The notes under the pieces were generated by a model. It did no database searches. It worked only from the letters and a program-made list of their open reading frames with translations, and was not told the DNA's origin. A DNA stretch of 64,000 nucleotides from Vibrio sp. D404a. GTDB taxonomy: Bacteria > Pseudomonadota > Gammaproteobacteria > Enterobacterales > Vibrionaceae. The translations under genes and the position numbers were made by a program. Location: the NCBI RefSeq assembly GCF_030248535.1, contig NZ_JAHGAJ010000008.1:161906-225905 (forward strand), in the 5' to 3' direction. Below, one piece after another: positions 16,305-24,796 of this stretch; position 1 is the stretch's first letter; the number at the start of each line of letters is the position of its first letter.

Positions 16305-17780
16305 ATGACTACGCAAACCAAGGCGTTGGACGCGCCGCTGAAGATCAACACTCAACACATCATGGTATCCCTATTGGTGGTGGCGACGTTTGTGTTCTTC
16401 ACTTCAATCGGATTGAACCACCAAGAAGGAGAGGCTTACGGGTGGATGAGTTTGCTTCCGACGGCTCTGGTATTGGTGTTCGCACTGACAACGCACCGCA
16501 CCGTAGAAGCGCTATTTAGTGGCACGATTGCTGGTGTGTTGCTACTGAACCCAACAGAAGCAGTGGAGCAGATCGTTGGCATCTCAATGGATGTGATGAT
16601 GAACGAGACCATTGCATGGATCGTGCTTGTTTGTGGTCTGATGGGCGGCTTAATTGCGATTCTAGAGAAGGGCGGCAGTATCTTAAGCTTCTCTGATATG
16701 CTGGTGACTAAGGTTAAAAGCCGCAAGCAATCTATGTTGATGACCTTCTTCCTCGGTATTCTGATCTTCATTGATGATTATCTAAACGCGATTGCGATCT
16801 CCTCTTCAATGAAGAAGATCACGGATGGCTACAACATTTCGCGTGAGAAACTCTCTTACCTAGTGGATTCGACCGCGGCACCTATCTGTATTCTGGTTCC
16901 GATTTCAACTTGGGCAATCTTCTTTAGCTCACTGCTTGAAGCGAATGGCGTTGCTGAAGCGGGTCAAGGCATCAAAGCGTACATCGAAGCGATTCCTTAC
17001 ATGGCTTACGGCTGGGTAACGCTGGCCATCGTACTTCTCGTTGCAATGGAAAAACTGCCTGACCTAGGCGCAATGAAAGTCGCTGAAAAACGCGCGAAGA
17101 AGGGTCAAGTTCGCCCAGATGGCGCAACAGATATCGACTTTGGCGCAGACATCTCAGCACACACTAACCCAACCATGGGCCTAATCAACTTCCTACTACC
17201 AATGGTGGTATTAGTTGCAGCGAGCTGGTACTTCGGTATCGATCTACTAGCCGGTGTGTTTGTCGCAATCATCTTCACTATCTGTTTCTACGGTGTGCAG
17301 CGTCTGATCTCGATGAACGACATGTTCGAAGCGGTCTACGACGGTATCAAGGTGATGTTGTTGCCACTAGCAACGGTAATCGGCGGCTTTATGCTGAAAT
17401 CGGTTAACGATTCTCTGGGTGTAACTCAATATGTAATCGAAACGGTGAGCCCTTACCTATCTGCATCTTACTTCCCTGCGATCATCTTCATGATCACTGG
17501 CGCGTTGGTATTCGCGACTGCATCATCATGGGGTACATTCGCTGTAGCAATGCCAATCGTATTGCCACTTGGTGAGCAGCTTGGCGTACCACTGCACCTT
17601 ACTGTAGCGGCGCTACTATCAGCATCAGCAGCGGGCAGCCACTCTTGTTTCTTCAGTGATTCAACGGTTCTGTCAGCACAAGGCTCAGGTTGTACATCGA
17701 TGCAACACGCGACGACTCAGTTCCCGTACGCATTGATCGGTATCATCGCAACCGCTATCTTCTTCCTAGTGATTGGCTAA
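16305..17780 (+). CDS. NhaC-family Na+/H+ antiporter-type transporter
   Basis: A 491-residue membrane protein with about 11-12 hydrophobic segments. It carries features of the NhaC family (PF03553): IFIDDYLNAIAISSSMKKI near residue 145, LVDSTAAPICILVPISTWAIFF, and SAAGSHSCFFSDSTVLSAQGSGC near the C terminus. The start at 16305 is preceded by AAGGAA; the longer frame from 16266 overlaps puuA and lacks a ribosome-binding site. It lies 17 bases after puuA, is likely co-transcribed, and no PuuP-type importer is seen. I infer that it moves putrescine, agmatine or GABA, possibly in exchange for cations; family members mostly act on Na+/H+ or organic acids. Confidence 0.85.
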   Translation: MTTQTKALDAPLKINTQHIMVSLLVVATFVFFTSIGLNHQEGEAYGWMSLLPTALVLVFALTTHRTVEALFSGTIAGVLLLNPTEAVEQIVGISMDVMMNETIAWIVLVCGLMGGLIAILEKGGSILSFSDMLVTKVKSRKQSMLMTFFLGILIFIDDYLNAIAISSSMKKITDGYNISREKLSYLVDSTAAPICILVPISTWAIFFSSLLEANGVAEAGQGIKAYIEAIPYMAYGWVTLAIVLLVAMEKLPDLGAMKVAEKRAKKGQVRPDGATDIDFGADISAHTNPTMGLINFLLPMVVLVAASWYFGIDLLAGVFVAIIFTICFYGVQRLISMNDMFEAVYDGIKVMLLPLATVIGGFMLKSVNDSLGVTQYVIETVSPYLSASYFPAIIFMITGALVFATASSWGTFAVAMPIVLPLGEQLGVPLHLTVAALLSASAAGSHSCFFSDSTVLSAQGSGCTSMQHATTQFPYALIGIIATAIFFLVIG

Positions 17781-17805
17781 GAAGCAAAACAAGCTTAATT
17801 GAAAA

Positions 17806-17836
17806 ATCCGAGTGTTTAACGACACTCGGATTTTTT
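17806..17836 (+). terminator. Intrinsic terminator after puuA-nhaC
   Basis: ATCCGAGTGT (17806-17815) pairs with ACACTCGGAT (17822-17831) around a six-base loop and is followed by TTTTTT. It also has A residues on the left, so it may serve the convergent DUF4345 gene as well. Confidence 0.9.
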
Positions 17837-17861
17837 ACATTACTCGTCACCGGAAACTCGC

Positions 17862-18245
17862 TCAGTAAAAGCCACCATGTTTCATGTGCACAAAAAGTAA
17901 GATAGCAGCGATAACCAATTCCAGCACCAATGGCGGAACGACCGCTTTATCGAACCCATCCAGAACCAGACCGACCACTCGCCCGGCCGCGACAGCCAAC
18001 ATCACCACTGCAACAAAGAAGTAGCCGTCGGTATCATTGTTAAAAAATCCAGCCGCAATAATATAAACGCTTGCCAAAAATAGGCCGCCCATTACTGAAC
18101 GAATCGTGTTCATACCCGCCTTACCAATCGGCTCCAAAGCGAAATTTGCCAACATTTTCTTAGGTGCAAACATCGACATCATGCCAAGCCCAGTCAACAT
18201 CAACGCAATCACGCCAACCAAAGTGTTCATTACTGTATCCATCAT
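17862..18245 (-). CDS. DUF4345-like small membrane protein
   Basis: A 127-residue protein with four predicted membrane segments (TLVGVIALMLTGLGMMSMF; GGLFLASVYIIAAGFF; YFFVAVVMLAVAAGRVVGLVL; VLELVIAAILLFVHM). The layout and the GRVVGLVLDG segment suggest the DUF4345 family; function is unknown. The gene begins eight bases after the SDR gene, whose stop codon overlaps its ribosome-binding site (TAAGGAG), so the two are translationally coupled. Either of two adjacent ATGs could start it. Confidence 0.75.
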   Translation of the reverse strand: MMDTVMNTLVGVIALMLTGLGMMSMFAPKKMLANFALEPIGKAGMNTIRSVMGGLFLASVYIIAAGFFNNDTDGYFFVAVVMLAVAAGRVVGLVLDGFDKAVVPPLVLELVIAAILLFVHMKHGGFY

Positions 18246-18253
18246 ATCTCTCC

Positions 18254-19198
18254 TTATGCTGGTGTTTTCGCTGTTAAAAACTGTTGAATCGCTTGATACG
18301 CGTTGTCTTGTGCAGAACTGTTGTTAAATAGTGGCTCCAGTGTCACTTGGTCGATCACAGGCCCTGTCGGAGAACCGGCCCGGCTCGCATAAAATCGGCC
18401 ACTCTCGAAGCTTGGATTAAACAAACCTTCTAGGTAACGCTTGGCGCCTTTCTCGACACTGTGCATCATGCCAAATAGTGGCATCACGGTTCCGCCCACG
18501 TACTTAAAGAACACCTTTTTCAACAGTGGCAAATCGTCCATACCATTGGTGCCAGTCGTGCCACCAGGGCTGATGGTCACGAAACGAAGGTGCGGGTGCT
18601 GTCTCGCCATCGATGACATCCACAGAGTACCAGTCAGTTTAATGGTGCCGTAAACATCCAGCGGATCCGCGTTTGAACCGAATTTACTTCCGTCTGCAAT
18701 TGACGAGAACTCCTGTACCGACGTGTCCTTTAGCTCAGGCTTAGCAACACCCATTCTTGGTACACCGCGTGCCGTCTCAGAGCCCGCATAAATAATGGTT
18801 GACGTAACCAACTGCTTTTTCACTAGCTCTTCTACAAGTACTACATGACCTAGAACATTCGATGCAAAGATAGTGGTCACGCCATCTTCAGTCAGTTGAT
18901 GAGGTGTTTTACCGCCCGTACCACCCGCATTCAAAATTACCGCATCAACAGGCGACTTGAGACGAGTCACTGCTTGTTGCACGGAATAGGACTCGGAGAC
19001 ATCAAGTAGTAAAATCTCGAACAAATCTTTGCCGGTTTCTTCAACCAGCTTTCTCTTCGCTTCGTTCGCTTTCTGTTGGTTTCTGCAACCCAAGTAAATC
19101 TTCTTTATGCCACTTTGTTGAGCCAACTGGCGCGCTGCTTCAAAGCCTAAGCCAGCGTTGGCACCCGTAATTAATACACTTGTTATTGAGTTCATCAT
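18254..19198 (-). CDS. Short-chain dehydrogenase/reductase (SDR)
   Basis: A 314-residue NAD(P)-dependent oxidoreductase. The nucleotide-binding TGANAGLGFEAARQLAQ motif is at residues 11-27, NAGG at about 91-94, and the catalytic pair appears as YGTIK near residue 185. The layout is of the retinol-dehydrogenase/protochlorophyllide-reductase-like SDR group, and the substrate is unknown. It forms an operon with the DUF4345 gene and is divergent from a LysR gene 111 bases away, which probably controls it. Confidence 0.88.
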   Translation of the reverse strand: MMNSITSVLITGANAGLGFEAARQLAQQSGIKKIYLGCRNQQKANEAKRKLVEETGKDLFEILLLDVSESYSVQQAVTRLKSPVDAVILNAGGTGGKTPHQLTEDGVTTIFASNVLGHVVLVEELVKKQLVTSTIIYAGSETARGVPRMGVAKPELKDTSVQEFSSIADGSKFGSNADPLDVYGTIKLTGTLWMSSMARQHPHLRFVTISPGGTTGTNGMDDLPLLKKVFFKYVGGTVMPLFGMMHSVEKGAKRYLEGLFNPSFESGRFYASRAGSPTGPVIDQVTLEPLFNNSSAQDNAYQAIQQFLTAKTPA

Positions 19199-19245
19199 GT
19201 TCCCTTCTCGGTGATGTTTAACGTGTAATTAAGCTAACATGATTG

Positions 19246-19296
19246 AAAAATGGACTGTATATAGGTAAAAATGGACACTGTGTTTCAAAAATGAAC
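19246..19296. promoter_or_regulatory. Three helically phased direct repeats in the SDR-LysR intergenic region
   Basis: AAAAATGGAC occurs at 19246-19255 and 19267-19276, and AAAAATGAAC at 19287-19296. The starts are 21 and 20 bases apart, about two helical turns each, so all three face the same side of the DNA. They lie in the 111-base gap between the SDR start and the LysR start, as expected for LysR sites or for another regulator of the pair. Confidence 0.55.
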
Positions 19297-19309
19297 CATA
19301 GGCAGAATT

Positions 19310-20233
19310 ATGCTGAACAATGAGACTTATACCTTTAACTGGGATGACCTGAAGATCTTTCTCGCGGTGGTGCGCAGCGGAACACTGCGTGGGGGAGCCG
19401 AGAGCATCAAGGTTAACCACACGACACTGACCCGTCGCCTGTCAGTCATGGAGGAGCAGATTGGTAGTCGACTGTTTGACCGATCTAAGCAAGGCTTACA
19501 ACTCACTCAAATAGGGGAAGAGCTGCTCCCATACGCTGAGCGTGTCGAAGAGGAGATGGTCGCAGCATCACGCATGATCATTGGCAAAGACAGTGAGCCT
19601 GTTGGCACCGTTTATGTCTCTATGCCTCATGGATTGGCGATGACCTCGATCATGGATGACCTCGCACTCTTTGCGGAGCGCTACCCAGATATCACACTTA
19701 ATCTTAATTTCGGTAACGACATCGCTAATCTGAGCCGCCGTGAATCCGACGTCTCTATACGCATTGCCAATGAAGTCTACGACGATGCCGTGGGGCGCCG
19801 TTTAGTGCAAATGTCGCAAGCGGCCTATTGCACTAGAGAGTATGCACAGAAAGTAAAAGACAACGCTGGCGAAGGGCTACACTTTATTGGATGGCACGAA
19901 CCGGAGGGTGATATCAGTGCCCAGTGGCTAAAAGAGAGTTTTTACCCGAAAGCAACGCTTAAGCACCGAGTCTCAGAACTGGTCCCGTTGATAAACTTAG
20001 CCGCTTCCGGGCTTGGAATGGCTTATCTTGCGTGCAATTTAGGAGACAGGCACCCAAACCTAGTGCGCGCTCCATTTCAAAAGCCGCTGCCCTATCGAAG
20101 TATCTGGCTTCTGCTGCACACCGACCTACGCCGGACTGCACGCATCCGCCGATTTGTCGACTTTCTTGGCGAGCAGATTCAATCACGTGAGAACGAGTTT
20201 TGGGTGACAGGAACCGTGGCAAAAGCTGATTAG
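19310..20233 (+). CDS. LysR-family transcriptional regulator
   Basis: A 307-residue regulator. The N-terminal helix-turn-helix (DLKIFLAVVRSGTLRGGAESIKVNHTTLTRRLSVMEEQIGSRLFDRS) spans residues 8-65, and the rest forms the usual substrate-binding fold. It resembles the LysR subgroup next to SDR genes (compare the GTVYVSMPHGLA segment with GxVRVSxP). It is divergent from the SDR/DUF4345 operon, its probable target, and the AraC gene follows 39 bases downstream. The effector is unknown. Confidence 0.9.
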   Translation: MLNNETYTFNWDDLKIFLAVVRSGTLRGGAESIKVNHTTLTRRLSVMEEQIGSRLFDRSKQGLQLTQIGEELLPYAERVEEEMVAASRMIIGKDSEPVGTVYVSMPHGLAMTSIMDDLALFAERYPDITLNLNFGNDIANLSRRESDVSIRIANEVYDDAVGRRLVQMSQAAYCTREYAQKVKDNAGEGLHFIGWHEPEGDISAQWLKESFYPKATLKHRVSELVPLINLAASGLGMAYLACNLGDRHPNLVRAPFQKPLPYRSIWLLLHTDLRRTARIRRFVDFLGEQIQSRENEFWVTGTVAKAD

Positions 20234-20272
20234 GCAAATCATTCACGGCCTCTCCTCTTTAAAAGGAATCCA

Positions 20273-21106
20273 ATGAAAACATGGAAACAACCACTGCCGG
20301 GCTACGAATGGCTTATTCATCAAGTCTGGTTTATTGAGGTAGATGAAGGAGAGATCATCGAGCCCAAACCTCACCTGATCCCCAACTCTCGTGCCCACCT
20401 GCTGTTTACCCCTCCACAGCAGCCATACAGTTATGACAATGGGCATTCTCAACTACAAGGTTTGGGAAGTCACCTTCTTACTGCAAGTGAAAACTTACTT
20501 CTTTTAGAAGACCAAGCTCCACTATTACGTATCGGCATTACCTTTCGTCCTGAGGGACTCAAACTCCTCAATTCCAATGCCGTAATCACGCCTAACCAAT
20601 GTGAGTGGTTTGAGTGGCTGTCCTGCTTATTTGACGGGGATTTCCAACGGCATTTACTGGCGTTAACCGCTCGTAATGACATCCTTGATCATATCCACCA
20701 GCATCTCGATAAACTGGGGCTAACCCCACCAGTAGATCGCAACGACAAGATGATTCAAAAAGCGGTGTCGATCATCGACTCAATACTGGAGCACAATGAT
20801 CATGTCGACATTGAAGCGTTAGCCGAGCAGTGCGCATGTTCAAGACGTACCCTGGAGAGAACATTCAAAGATATGGTTGGCTTAAGCATTAAGCAATATC
20901 AGAAGATGACTCGCCTTGAGCAGATGATTTTATCTCTTTACCAACAAGATCAAGAGGTTGATTGGAGCGACTTTGCCCAGCAATTTGGCTTTAGCGATCA
21001 ATCGCATTTGATTCGAACCCTCAAGCAGCAGCTGAAACGCACGCCGTCGAAGTACCTGAAGAACCGAGATCTCACCATTGATATCTACGGTGACTTTGAA
21101 GACTGA
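20273..21106 (+). CDS. AraC-family transcriptional regulator
   Basis: A 277-residue protein. The C-terminal double helix-turn-helix is clear: DIEALAEQCACSRRTLERTFKDMVGLSIKQYQKMTRL, then DWSDFAQQFGFSDQSHLIRTLKQQLKRTPSKY (residues 175-265). The N-terminal 150 residues resemble the DUF6597-type sensor region of many AraC proteins (PNSRAHLLFTP, then GITFRPEGLKLL). The ATG is preceded by AAAGGA. No obvious target operon adjoins it; it may control the neighbouring LysR or acetyltransferase gene. Confidence 0.88.
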   Translation: MKTWKQPLPGYEWLIHQVWFIEVDEGEIIEPKPHLIPNSRAHLLFTPPQQPYSYDNGHSQLQGLGSHLLTASENLLLLEDQAPLLRIGITFRPEGLKLLNSNAVITPNQCEWFEWLSCLFDGDFQRHLLALTARNDILDHIHQHLDKLGLTPPVDRNDKMIQKAVSIIDSILEHNDHVDIEALAEQCACSRRTLERTFKDMVGLSIKQYQKMTRLEQMILSLYQQDQEVDWSDFAQQFGFSDQSHLIRTLKQQLKRTPSKYLKNRDLTIDIYGDFED

Positions 21107-21214
21107 TTCAATGAGTTCAAGCGCCCAAAAAAACGAAAAGTTGTCGCAAATGTTCAATTTTATCTGCAGCCCACTCGCTAAGATACGCTTCAAATAACGA
21201 GGTAAACAAAAACG

Positions 21215-21796
21215 ATGTCATATTCAAAATTAAAACGTGGTGAGTCGATTCCTTTTAACGATTCACTGACTATCGCTCTCATTCAACCCAACGACCTACA
21301 AGACATCATTACTATGCTCAATGATGAAGCCGTCAACCAATATCTGTTCTTTGCGCCAGCGGACGAGAGTATGTTCCAAGGGTTCTTTGGTCCGATAATC
21401 GAGAACACTCAACAAGCAATTGAGGCGGGTGAATGGCCAGCCAGCCCGACATTTGTGATCCGAGACCAACAAGGTCGCTACATGGGAATGACGGCCGTTA
21501 CGCAGGTAATGTTTCTGCAAGGTAACTACGAAATCGGCTATCAACTTCCTGTGCACGCTTGGGGGCAAGGTATTGCAACTCAGTCTTGTAAGATGATGGT
21601 TGAGATCGGCTTCAACGAACTCAATGCTCACAAGATCAGTGCTGACTGCTACGCTGGCAATGCAGGCTCTTTTAAGACATTGGAGAAATGCGGCTTCACA
21701 CAAGAAGGTCGCCAAGCTGATTACTATAAATTAGAGAACGGCTTTGACGATAAGCTTTACTACGGAATAACCGCTAAGCAGTTCGCAACGCTTTAG
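21215..21796 (+). CDS. GNAT-family N-acetyltransferase
   Basis: A 193-residue acetyltransferase of the RimJ/RimL type. The acetyl-CoA loop is seen as YQLPVHAWGQGIATQSCKMM, followed by HKISADCYAGNAGSFKTLEKCGFTQEGRQADYYKL, a hallmark of the Acetyltransf_3 family. Substrate could be a small molecule or a protein N terminus. It has its own terminator. Confidence 0.85.
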   Translation: MSYSKLKRGESIPFNDSLTIALIQPNDLQDIITMLNDEAVNQYLFFAPADESMFQGFFGPIIENTQQAIEAGEWPASPTFVIRDQQGRYMGMTAVTQVMFLQGNYEIGYQLPVHAWGQGIATQSCKMMVEIGFNELNAHKISADCYAGNAGSFKTLEKCGFTQEGRQADYYKLENGFDDKLYYGITAKQFATL

Positions 21797-21816
21797 TCGC
21801 TCCAAACTCCCTTACG

Positions 21817-21841
21817 AGCCACTCATGTAGTGGCTTTTTTC
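21817..21841 (+). terminator. Intrinsic terminator after the GNAT gene
   Basis: AGCCACT (21817-21823) pairs with AGTGGCT (21829-21835) around CATGT, followed by a T run. Confidence 0.85.
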
Positions 21842-21930
21842 ATGCACTATTTTCGCTCCGCATCGACCGATTTGTATTGAGTTTGTTTGAGCAAATAAAT
21901 ACACTGAAGAGAGCATTACCCGGAGGTGAA

Positions 21931-22563
21931 ATGAACAATAAAAACAAGCACATAATATTAATTCACGGCCTCTATATGCCTGCATTGATCATGCAGTATC
22001 TAGATAGAAACTTTAAAAAGCGCGGCTTTCAAACTCACAAGTTTGCCTATAACTCTCTGCGCTTTCCATCCGCTTCCAAGCGATTGAATCGATTTGTGAC
22101 TGCCCGATTCAATGAAAATGACGAAGTCTACTTCTTTGGACACTCTCTTGGCGGCCTACTAATTCGTCACTACTTTAAGCACTACCAACCAAAATTTGCC
22201 GATACCTGCATCATTACTGCAGGCACACCGCACAACGGCGCTACCATAGCCAAAACGCTCTCGAATCATGGACTTGGATTTATCTTTGGCTCGACCAAAC
22301 ACATCCTCAACGACGGGCTGGGTGATTATGACATCGACGTGCCGATTGGAGTGATTACAGGCACTTATGATGCGGGCGTAGGGCGAATTGTACTCGGTAA
22401 GAATCATGGCGATGGCACGGTAACACTAGAAGATGCCAACCTAAAAGGGGCTACTGACACCTGCGCACTCAACCTCAATCACACCGCGTTGGTGTATTCG
22501 AAAGAAGTGGTACAGCGATCGTTGGAGTTTATTGAAAATAAGGCTTTTAGATCTGGAAAATAA
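21931..22563 (+). CDS. Alpha/beta-hydrolase (lipase/esterase-like)
   Basis: A 210-residue alpha/beta-hydrolase. HIILIHGLYMP is the oxyanion-hole strand, FFGHSLGGLLIRHYF carries the nucleophile Ser, and a late Asp (GDGTVTLEDANL) and His (LNHTALVYSKEV) complete the triad. The resemblance is to bacterial lipase-class-2/PGAP1-like hydrolases. The ATG at 21931 was chosen because GGAGGT lies five bases before it; the longer frame begins with a TTG without a ribosome-binding site. There is no signal peptide, so it is probably cytoplasmic. Substrate is unknown. Confidence 0.85.
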   Translation: MNNKNKHIILIHGLYMPALIMQYLDRNFKKRGFQTHKFAYNSLRFPSASKRLNRFVTARFNENDEVYFFGHSLGGLLIRHYFKHYQPKFADTCIITAGTPHNGATIAKTLSNHGLGFIFGSTKHILNDGLGDYDIDVPIGVITGTYDAGVGRIVLGKNHGDGTVTLEDANLKGATDTCALNLNHTALVYSKEVVQRSLEFIENKAFRSGK

Positions 22564-22673
22564 GAGAGGGGGATTTGGTCTTTACGTGATTTTCTAGTTC
22601 GTATTTATACTTCAATAGGGTTATTCAAGCATATAGATTGACGCATCCTTGCGCCTGATAGTCCTTTTATCGA

Positions 22674-23747
22674 TTAGTTTCCGAAACGGTAGTGTGCACC
22701 AACGCCTGCTGAGAAATCTGATGATGCGTGAGAAGTCGATGTCGCGTAGTTCATTGTGCCAGAAACTGACCATGAGTCATTCACTTGGTATGCACCGCCA
22801 AGTGCAATGGCTTCCGTAGAACCTGCGAAACCAACACCCACACCAACTGCATATTCACCTGCATTAGCTAGCACAGGACGAGCGTTAGTAATTGCGTGTG
22901 ACGATGCCATTACCTGATCCATGCGGTCATCAAGCTCAAGCATTTTTTGACCTTGCTTATATAGATCTTGTTCTAGTGAATCCATGCGAGCCATATCTTC
23001 AGTGTAAGTGTCGCGAGCTTGCTCTATAACTTCACGAGCATTATCTTTGATGTCGTCGCGGCCTGGGCGCTCTTTTCCGTTATCCCAATCAATTTCGTCC
23101 TTATTTGGAATATCTAGTTCTGGACGGTCGCCGCCTGACTCTGGGCGAGTCTTTCCGTTTAGGTTGTCTTTGATTTCTTGCTTGCTAGTTTCGTGTATAG
23201 TTCCCTCACGATCGTGGTAAACAATGTCATCACCTAGCTTGCCCGCCGCGAATACATGATCGCCATTTGCATCACGTATATCTAACACGCGAGCTCCATT
23301 GTTTTCATTCACAGACGTATCGATTGTGCCAATTAGCTCATCGTGAACCTTAATCATGGTAGTTGATGATGTGCCATCATGGCGATCACGCTCTACCGAC
23401 ACTCCGTTGTCTTGTCCTAATGGCGGGCGAACTTCTTGCCCAACGGAACCATCAGGATCGTTTGAGACAATCCAATTACCAGTATTAACTTTAGTTACTT
23501 TATCGGTGTGGTTGTCGATATGTACATACTCACCATTCTCATCAAAAGTAATAGAGTGATTACCGTCTAAAGTTGTCCATCCATGACCTTCTTCATCTTT
23601 AACAAGGTTCCAGGTGTCCTCCCCATTAGTAACAACAGCTGTATCACCGATCACTGTCACGTGACCTTTACTGTCTGGAGTTTGCACTTCTGCCACTACG
23701 CCTGTTGATACTGCTGCAATTGCCACTGCTAAAATTGTCTTTTTCAT
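22674..23747 (-). CDS. Small YadA-type trimeric autotransporter
   Basis: A 357-residue outer-membrane protein. A signal peptide (MKKTILAVAIAAVSTGVVA) is followed by a passenger region rich in Asp, Gly and Asn with repeated beta-strand-like units, then an Arg/Glu/Asp-rich linker (about residues 195-245), a coiled-coil stalk (MARMDSLEQDLYKQGQKMLELDDRMDQVM) and a YadA-anchor domain (residues 285-357). The anchor should form a 12-strand barrel from three chains. The C terminus ends HYRFGN rather than in the usual terminal aromatic. The passenger is small and I do not recognise it. It is transcribed alone; a large dyad (23913-23943) lies 166 bases upstream. Confidence 0.82.
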   Translation of the reverse strand: MKKTILAVAIAAVSTGVVAEVQTPDSKGHVTVIGDTAVVTNGEDTWNLVKDEEGHGWTTLDGNHSITFDENGEYVHIDNHTDKVTKVNTGNWIVSNDPDGSVGQEVRPPLGQDNGVSVERDRHDGTSSTTMIKVHDELIGTIDTSVNENNGARVLDIRDANGDHVFAAGKLGDDIVYHDREGTIHETSKQEIKDNLNGKTRPESGGDRPELDIPNKDEIDWDNGKERPGRDDIKDNAREVIEQARDTYTEDMARMDSLEQDLYKQGQKMLELDDRMDQVMASSHAITNARPVLANAGEYAVGVGVGFAGSTEAIALGGAYQVNDSWSVSGTMNYATSTSHASSDFSAGVGAHYRFGN

Positions 23748-23912
23748 TACGTTACTTTTCTTTACTCGCTTAATTTAAAGGTAGAGAGAAAACTCTCATT
23801 GATAATTTAATTAACTGTTAGAACAGGCGGATTATTTAAATAAATCCAGCGCTACTGTTCAGTGGCGTTAATGTAAACTCTCAGGATAAAGACAAGTAGC
23901 GGGCATAATTTA

Positions 23913-23943
23913 TGCTCTACATAAACGGCATTTATGTAGAGCA
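23913..23943. promoter_or_regulatory. Large perfect dyad upstream of the autotransporter gene
   Basis: TGCTCTACATAAA (23913-23925) and TTTATGTAGAGCA (23931-23943) are exact inverted 13-base arms around CGGCA. The same arms recur at 30239-30265 before the DUF1254 operon. No gene ends into this site on either strand and there is no T run, so it is not a terminator; an operator for a shared regulator is more likely. Confidence 0.6.
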
Positions 23944-24274
23944 AGGTAAATAAAAAATACAATTAAAAATCATAAACTTAAAATAGCAACAGCACGTACA
24001 ACCCCACAAAAAAACTGACTTACATAAGTATTAAATAAAAAAACAGCACTTAAACAATAAATAGTTAAAATGGAATAGGAGATATTCTATCTATATAAAT
24101 CCTCATCATTGAAAATAGATTAAAATAGTAAGATTCTGATAATTAAGCATTGAAATCTAATTGATATCCTATTCAATACAACTGGGTAGTCAAACCTCAT
24201 CGCATCATTTGTAATATCGGCTATTCCCAAACTTCACCAATAACTAAGTATCGTGTATGTCATCCAATCACTGA
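23944..24274. other. AT-rich divergent region, no gene seen
   Basis: About 330 bases of strongly A/T-rich DNA between the dyad and the small membrane protein gene. It presumably holds a promoter for the rightward pair. I see no tRNA, small RNA or coding frame that I would support. Confidence 0.4.
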
Positions 24275-24793
24275 GTGACAAACGCTATGTTTCACTACAA
24301 TCAAACCAACGACGCTAAGGATAGCTTCGGTAAAAAGATAAAGAATGGCTTCTTCACCATCGCCAAGTTTATAGTCAAATCTTGCGTGATAATCGGTGCT
24401 CTCGTTGGAGCATCTGTCGGTCTATCCAAACTTGGAACCATTCATGGCAAGTCCTTGCCAGAGCACTACTTCATTGATGGTCACCCGACAATATTAAAAT
24501 TGCTCGATTCAGAGGTCTTTATGGGCTTCGTGTTTTTTGTCACAGTCGCCATCCTCGTTTATGTCTTATATCTGCTGTGGGAATTACATGAAATAGCAGT
24601 CCATAAAGCTGCCAAGATGTCGAGTGCGCATACTCAAATCGTCTTTGCGCTCTCCTTATGTGGCCTGTTTATCGATAAAACATGGTGGGTGCTCGCCATC
24701 ATCATTGCCTTTGCCCGCTGGGATATCCTCGCTGACGCGATTTCGAGTATCATCCGCAACGGCAATTCAGCAACTAAGACTGCTAAGGAGTAA
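24275..24793 (+). CDS. Small membrane protein preceding an HlyD-type gene
   Basis: A 172-residue protein with three or four hydrophobic segments (VKSCVIIGALVGASVGLSKL; VFMGFVFFVTVAILVYVLYLLWEL; TQIVFALSLCGLFI; TWWVLAIIIAFARWDIL). I do not recognise a domain. It lies three bases before the HlyD-family gene, in the manner of yibI-yibH pairs where a small membrane protein accompanies a periplasmic adaptor. The frame begins with GTG at 24275; the ATG at 24287 is an alternative, and neither has a strong ribosome-binding site. Confidence 0.65.
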   Translation: MTNAMFHYNQTNDAKDSFGKKIKNGFFTIAKFIVKSCVIIGALVGASVGLSKLGTIHGKSLPEHYFIDGHPTILKLLDSEVFMGFVFFVTVAILVYVLYLLWELHEIAVHKAAKMSSAHTQIVFALSLCGLFIDKTWWVLAIIIAFARWDILADAISSIIRNGNSATKTAKE

Positions 24794-24796
24794 CCC

